A stretch of DNA of 33,191 nt from Azospirillaceae bacterium (GTDB lineage: Bacteria; Pseudomonadota; Alphaproteobacteria; Azospirillales; Azospirillaceae), in contig JARLIO010000047.1 of NCBI GenBank assembly GCA_031291675.1, forward strand, positions 1 through 33,191, in the 5' to 3' direction. The notes below the pieces were generated by a model. It was not told the DNA's origin. It made no database searches and saw only the letters and a list, made by a program, of their open reading frames with translations. How positions within the stretch are numbered: the first letter of the stretch is position 1; every line of letters begins with the position of its first letter. Below, piece by piece: positions 31,340 through 33,191 of this stretch. Both the position numbers and the translations under genes were made by a program.

Positions 31340-32965
31340 ATGATGCAGCAAGCTCTTGACGAGGTTTCATCCAGACCGGTGACGAGCAGGACCTGGGTCG
31401 GCTTTGCCGCGATGTGCGTCGGCATGTTCATGGCGATCCTCGACGTGCAGGTCGTCGCGACGTCGCTGCCGACGATCCAACGGGCGCTTGCCATCCCGCC
31501 GAACTGGATGAGCTGGGTCCAGACCGCCTATCTCGTCGCCGAGGTGATCGCGATTCCCCTGACGGGCATTCTGACGCGCCTGCTGAGCATGCGCTGGCTG
31601 TTCGTTCTGGCCATCGTGGTTTTCACCGCGGCGTCATTGGGCTGTGCCGCCAGCGATCATTTCGACGTGCTGATCGGCTGGCGGATCGTGCAGGGTTTTT
31701 CCGGTGGTACCCTGATCCCGGCGGCTTTCTCGGCGGTCTTCCTGGCGTTTCCGGTCCGATGCCAGGGTGTCGCCACCATGCTTGCCGGTGTCTTGGCGGT
31801 ATTGGCGCCGACGGTGGGACCGGTCGTCGGCGGCTGGATCACCGAGACCTATTCCTGGCACTGGCTGTTCCTGATCAATGTCGTGCCCGGCATCATCGTG
31901 GCGGCCCTTGCGAGCGCGCTGCTGCCGCGGATTCCGATGCGCATCAGCGAAGCCCAAAAGTTGGACATCCTGTCGCTGGTGGTGATGGCGCTGGCGCTGG
32001 CGGCGCTGGAGATCGCGCTCAAGGAAGCGCCGGACCGGGGCTGGACGAGCGGCATCGTGATCGGCCTGCTGGCCGTTAGCGCCCTGGGCGCGGCCGGCTT
32101 CGTTCGGCGCACGCTCCGGGTCAGCCATCCGATCGTCGATCTGCGAAGTTTCGGCGACAGAAGTTTTGCGATCGGTTGCATTCTGAGCTTTGTGCTGGGG
32201 ATCGGCCTGTTCGGTTCGGTCTATCTCATGCCGGTATTCCTCGCTTTCGTCCAGGACCAGGACGCGCTGGAGATCGGGAGGACCATGCTGGTGACGGGCC
32301 TGGCGCAATTGCTGATAGCAGCGATCGCCGTCACGCTCGAGCAGCGCCTCGACCCGCGTTTGCTGACGGCGGCCGGCTTTGGGCTGTTTGCCATTGGTCT
32401 CGGCCTCAGCGCCGTGCAGACGCCACAGACCGATTACGATGGCATGTTCTGGCCGCAAGTCGTGCGGGGCTTTGCGATCATGTTCTGTCTGTTGCCGCCA
32501 ACGCGGCTGGCGCTGGGCAATCTCGACAAGAGCCGTATCGCCGATGCGAGCGGACTGTTCAACCTGATGCGTAATCTCGGCGGCGCCATCGGCCTCGCCC
32601 TGATCGACACGGTCATTTTCAGCCGTTCGATCACCCACGGCGCCGAAATAACCAGGAGGCTGCAGGCCGGCGACATCGATACCGCCAAATTTGTCGGCCT
32701 CCCGATCAGCCTCTTTCTTGCGCATCATGGCGAACCGCTCGACGCCGACACCCGGGACATGCTGCAGGCCCTGATCGAAAAGGCCGCGTTGGTGCAGGCG
32801 ATCAACGACGCGTGGCTGATGATCGCGATCTTGACGGTGGCGGCCTTGCTCTGCGTGCCGTTCGCCCGGCGATCGGTGGTGCCGCGTCAGGCGGAGCGTT
32901 TCGTAACGACGATTGATCGCGATCGACCCGAAGGCCGAAACGCCGACCCCGTCGAGGGGCGTTGA
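31340..32965 (+). CDS. MFS drug/proton antiporter, DHA2 (EmrB/QacA) family
   Basis: A 541-residue membrane protein with about 14 predicted transmembrane helices. Helix 1 carries MFMAILDVQVVATSLPTIQ, the family signature with the membrane-embedded Asp. Later LIGWRIVQGFSGGTLIPAAF (motif B/C area) and VLAVLAPTVGPVVGGWI (antiporter motif C) are clear, and the C-terminal half contains NLMRNLGGAIGLALIDTVI. It exports toxic compounds with proton exchange and usually works with an EmrA-type adaptor, but none is in the window. It is preceded by a 287-bp gap in which I see no convincing signal. The ATG at 31340 is followed by a second ATG. Confidence 0.92.
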   Translation: MMQQALDEVSSRPVTSRTWVGFAAMCVGMFMAILDVQVVATSLPTIQRALAIPPNWMSWVQTAYLVAEVIAIPLTGILTRLLSMRWLFVLAIVVFTAASLGCAASDHFDVLIGWRIVQGFSGGTLIPAAFSAVFLAFPVRCQGVATMLAGVLAVLAPTVGPVVGGWITETYSWHWLFLINVVPGIIVAALASALLPRIPMRISEAQKLDILSLVVMALALAALEIALKEAPDRGWTSGIVIGLLAVSALGAAGFVRRTLRVSHPIVDLRSFGDRSFAIGCILSFVLGIGLFGSVYLMPVFLAFVQDQDALEIGRTMLVTGLAQLLIAAIAVTLEQRLDPRLLTAAGFGLFAIGLGLSAVQTPQTDYDGMFWPQVVRGFAIMFCLLPPTRLALGNLDKSRIADASGLFNLMRNLGGAIGLALIDTVIFSRSITHGAEITRRLQAGDIDTAKFVGLPISLFLAHHGEPLDADTRDMLQALIEKAALVQAINDAWLMIAILTVAALLCVPFARRSVVPRQAERFVTTIDRDRPEGRNADPVEGR

Positions 32966-33050
32966 TTTCAAAATAGATCGGCTTTTCCGAAGGTCGGCGC
33001 CGTGGCCGGAGATCATCCGTAAGGGCGCCGGGATTTGTTGCAGCCGTTGT

Positions 33051-33191
33051 CATTTTGGCTGTCGGCCCGCGGGCTGCCGCCCGCACCCGCTCGGGGTGAA
33101 CCTCGAATCCCCCTCTATTTTGACAAAAACAAAGGGGGTCCGGGGCATGGCCCCCGTTGGGTTTGGGCGAAAGCCCAACGCGTCGTCGCCA
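33051..33191 (+). repeat. Dispersed structured repeat, copy C (cut by window edge)
   Basis: It begins with CATTTTGGC at 33051, after the shared flank CAGCCGTTGT (33041-33050), and runs to the window end inside the right terminal repeat (last bases GTCGTCGCCA). Internal hairpins are CGGGG-TGAA-CCTCG (one base differs from copies A and B), a CCCCC/GGGGG stem around TTTTGACAAAA, GGGGC-ATG-GCCCC and TTGGGC-GAAA-GCCCAA. It follows the MFS gene by 85 bp. Confidence 0.82.

Noticed and set aside
1-33191. CRISPR arrays, rRNA, insertion sequences with transposase
   Set aside because: No regularly spaced direct repeats, no rRNA-like sequence and no transposase ORF were seen; the dispersed repeats encode no transposase.

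Overview
The window is GC-rich DNA from an alphaproteobacterium. This is inferred from the LacI/DeoR/RpiR-regulated sugar ABC operons, an HWE-type histidine kinase beside kaiC and kaiB, a RIME-like intergenic palindrome of the kind known in Rhizobiales, and a DUF736/AbiE/large-serine-recombinase island typical of that class. The order (Hyphomicrobiales or Rhodospirillales) cannot be fixed from this sequence alone.

Layout. (1) 1-4259 is the end of an integrated element: the tail of an unknown gene, a DUF736 protein, an AbiEi/AbiEii toxin-antitoxin pair, a small acidic/Gly-Pro-rich protein and a large serine recombinase whose 3' end runs into a bidirectional terminator (4219-4257). (2) 4392-10446, minus strand, is a six-gene operon: DeoR regulator, BadF/BadG-type N-acetylhexosamine kinase, sugar-binding protein, two permeases, ATPase. 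(3) 10875-21005, plus strand, is a divergent operon: a second sugar-binding protein, two permeases and ATPase; then a regulator that joins an RpiR-type HTH to a DeoR-type sensor domain; then an AgaS-type SIS deaminase/isomerase fused to a ROK kinase; an AgaZ/GatZ/KbaZ-like protein; and a NagA/AgaA-type deacetylase. Together these look like uptake and breakdown of an N-acetylated amino sugar, most likely N-acetylgalactosamine: import, phosphorylation (ROK or BadF kinase), deacetylation (AgaA), deamination/isomerisation (AgaS) to tagatose 6-phosphate, then AgaZ. No catalytic tagatose-bisphosphate aldolase (AgaY/KbaY/GatY) is in the window. (4) 21466-24184 is a tandem-DUF1330 protein and an FAD oxidoreductase, divergent from a TetR regulator. 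(5) 24300-25600 is a decayed LacI-family pseudogene and a LysR regulator, divergent from an EIIA-Glc-like protein that lacks the phosphorylatable histidine. (6) 26912-31052 is kaiC, a possible 38-residue ORF, kaiB and a PAS-PAS-HWE kinase-receiver protein. (7) 31340-32965 is a DHA2-type MFS exporter.

The most unusual signal not explained by genes is a family of about 145-155 bp structured repeats with terminal inverted repeats (CATTTTGGC...GCCAAAATG) and a chain of internal hairpins. There are three same-orientation copies (14094-14238, 21169-21323, 33051 to the window end). One sits inside the second ABC operon and is read through by an ORF that overlaps the gene on each side. All three copies keep the same reading frame open.
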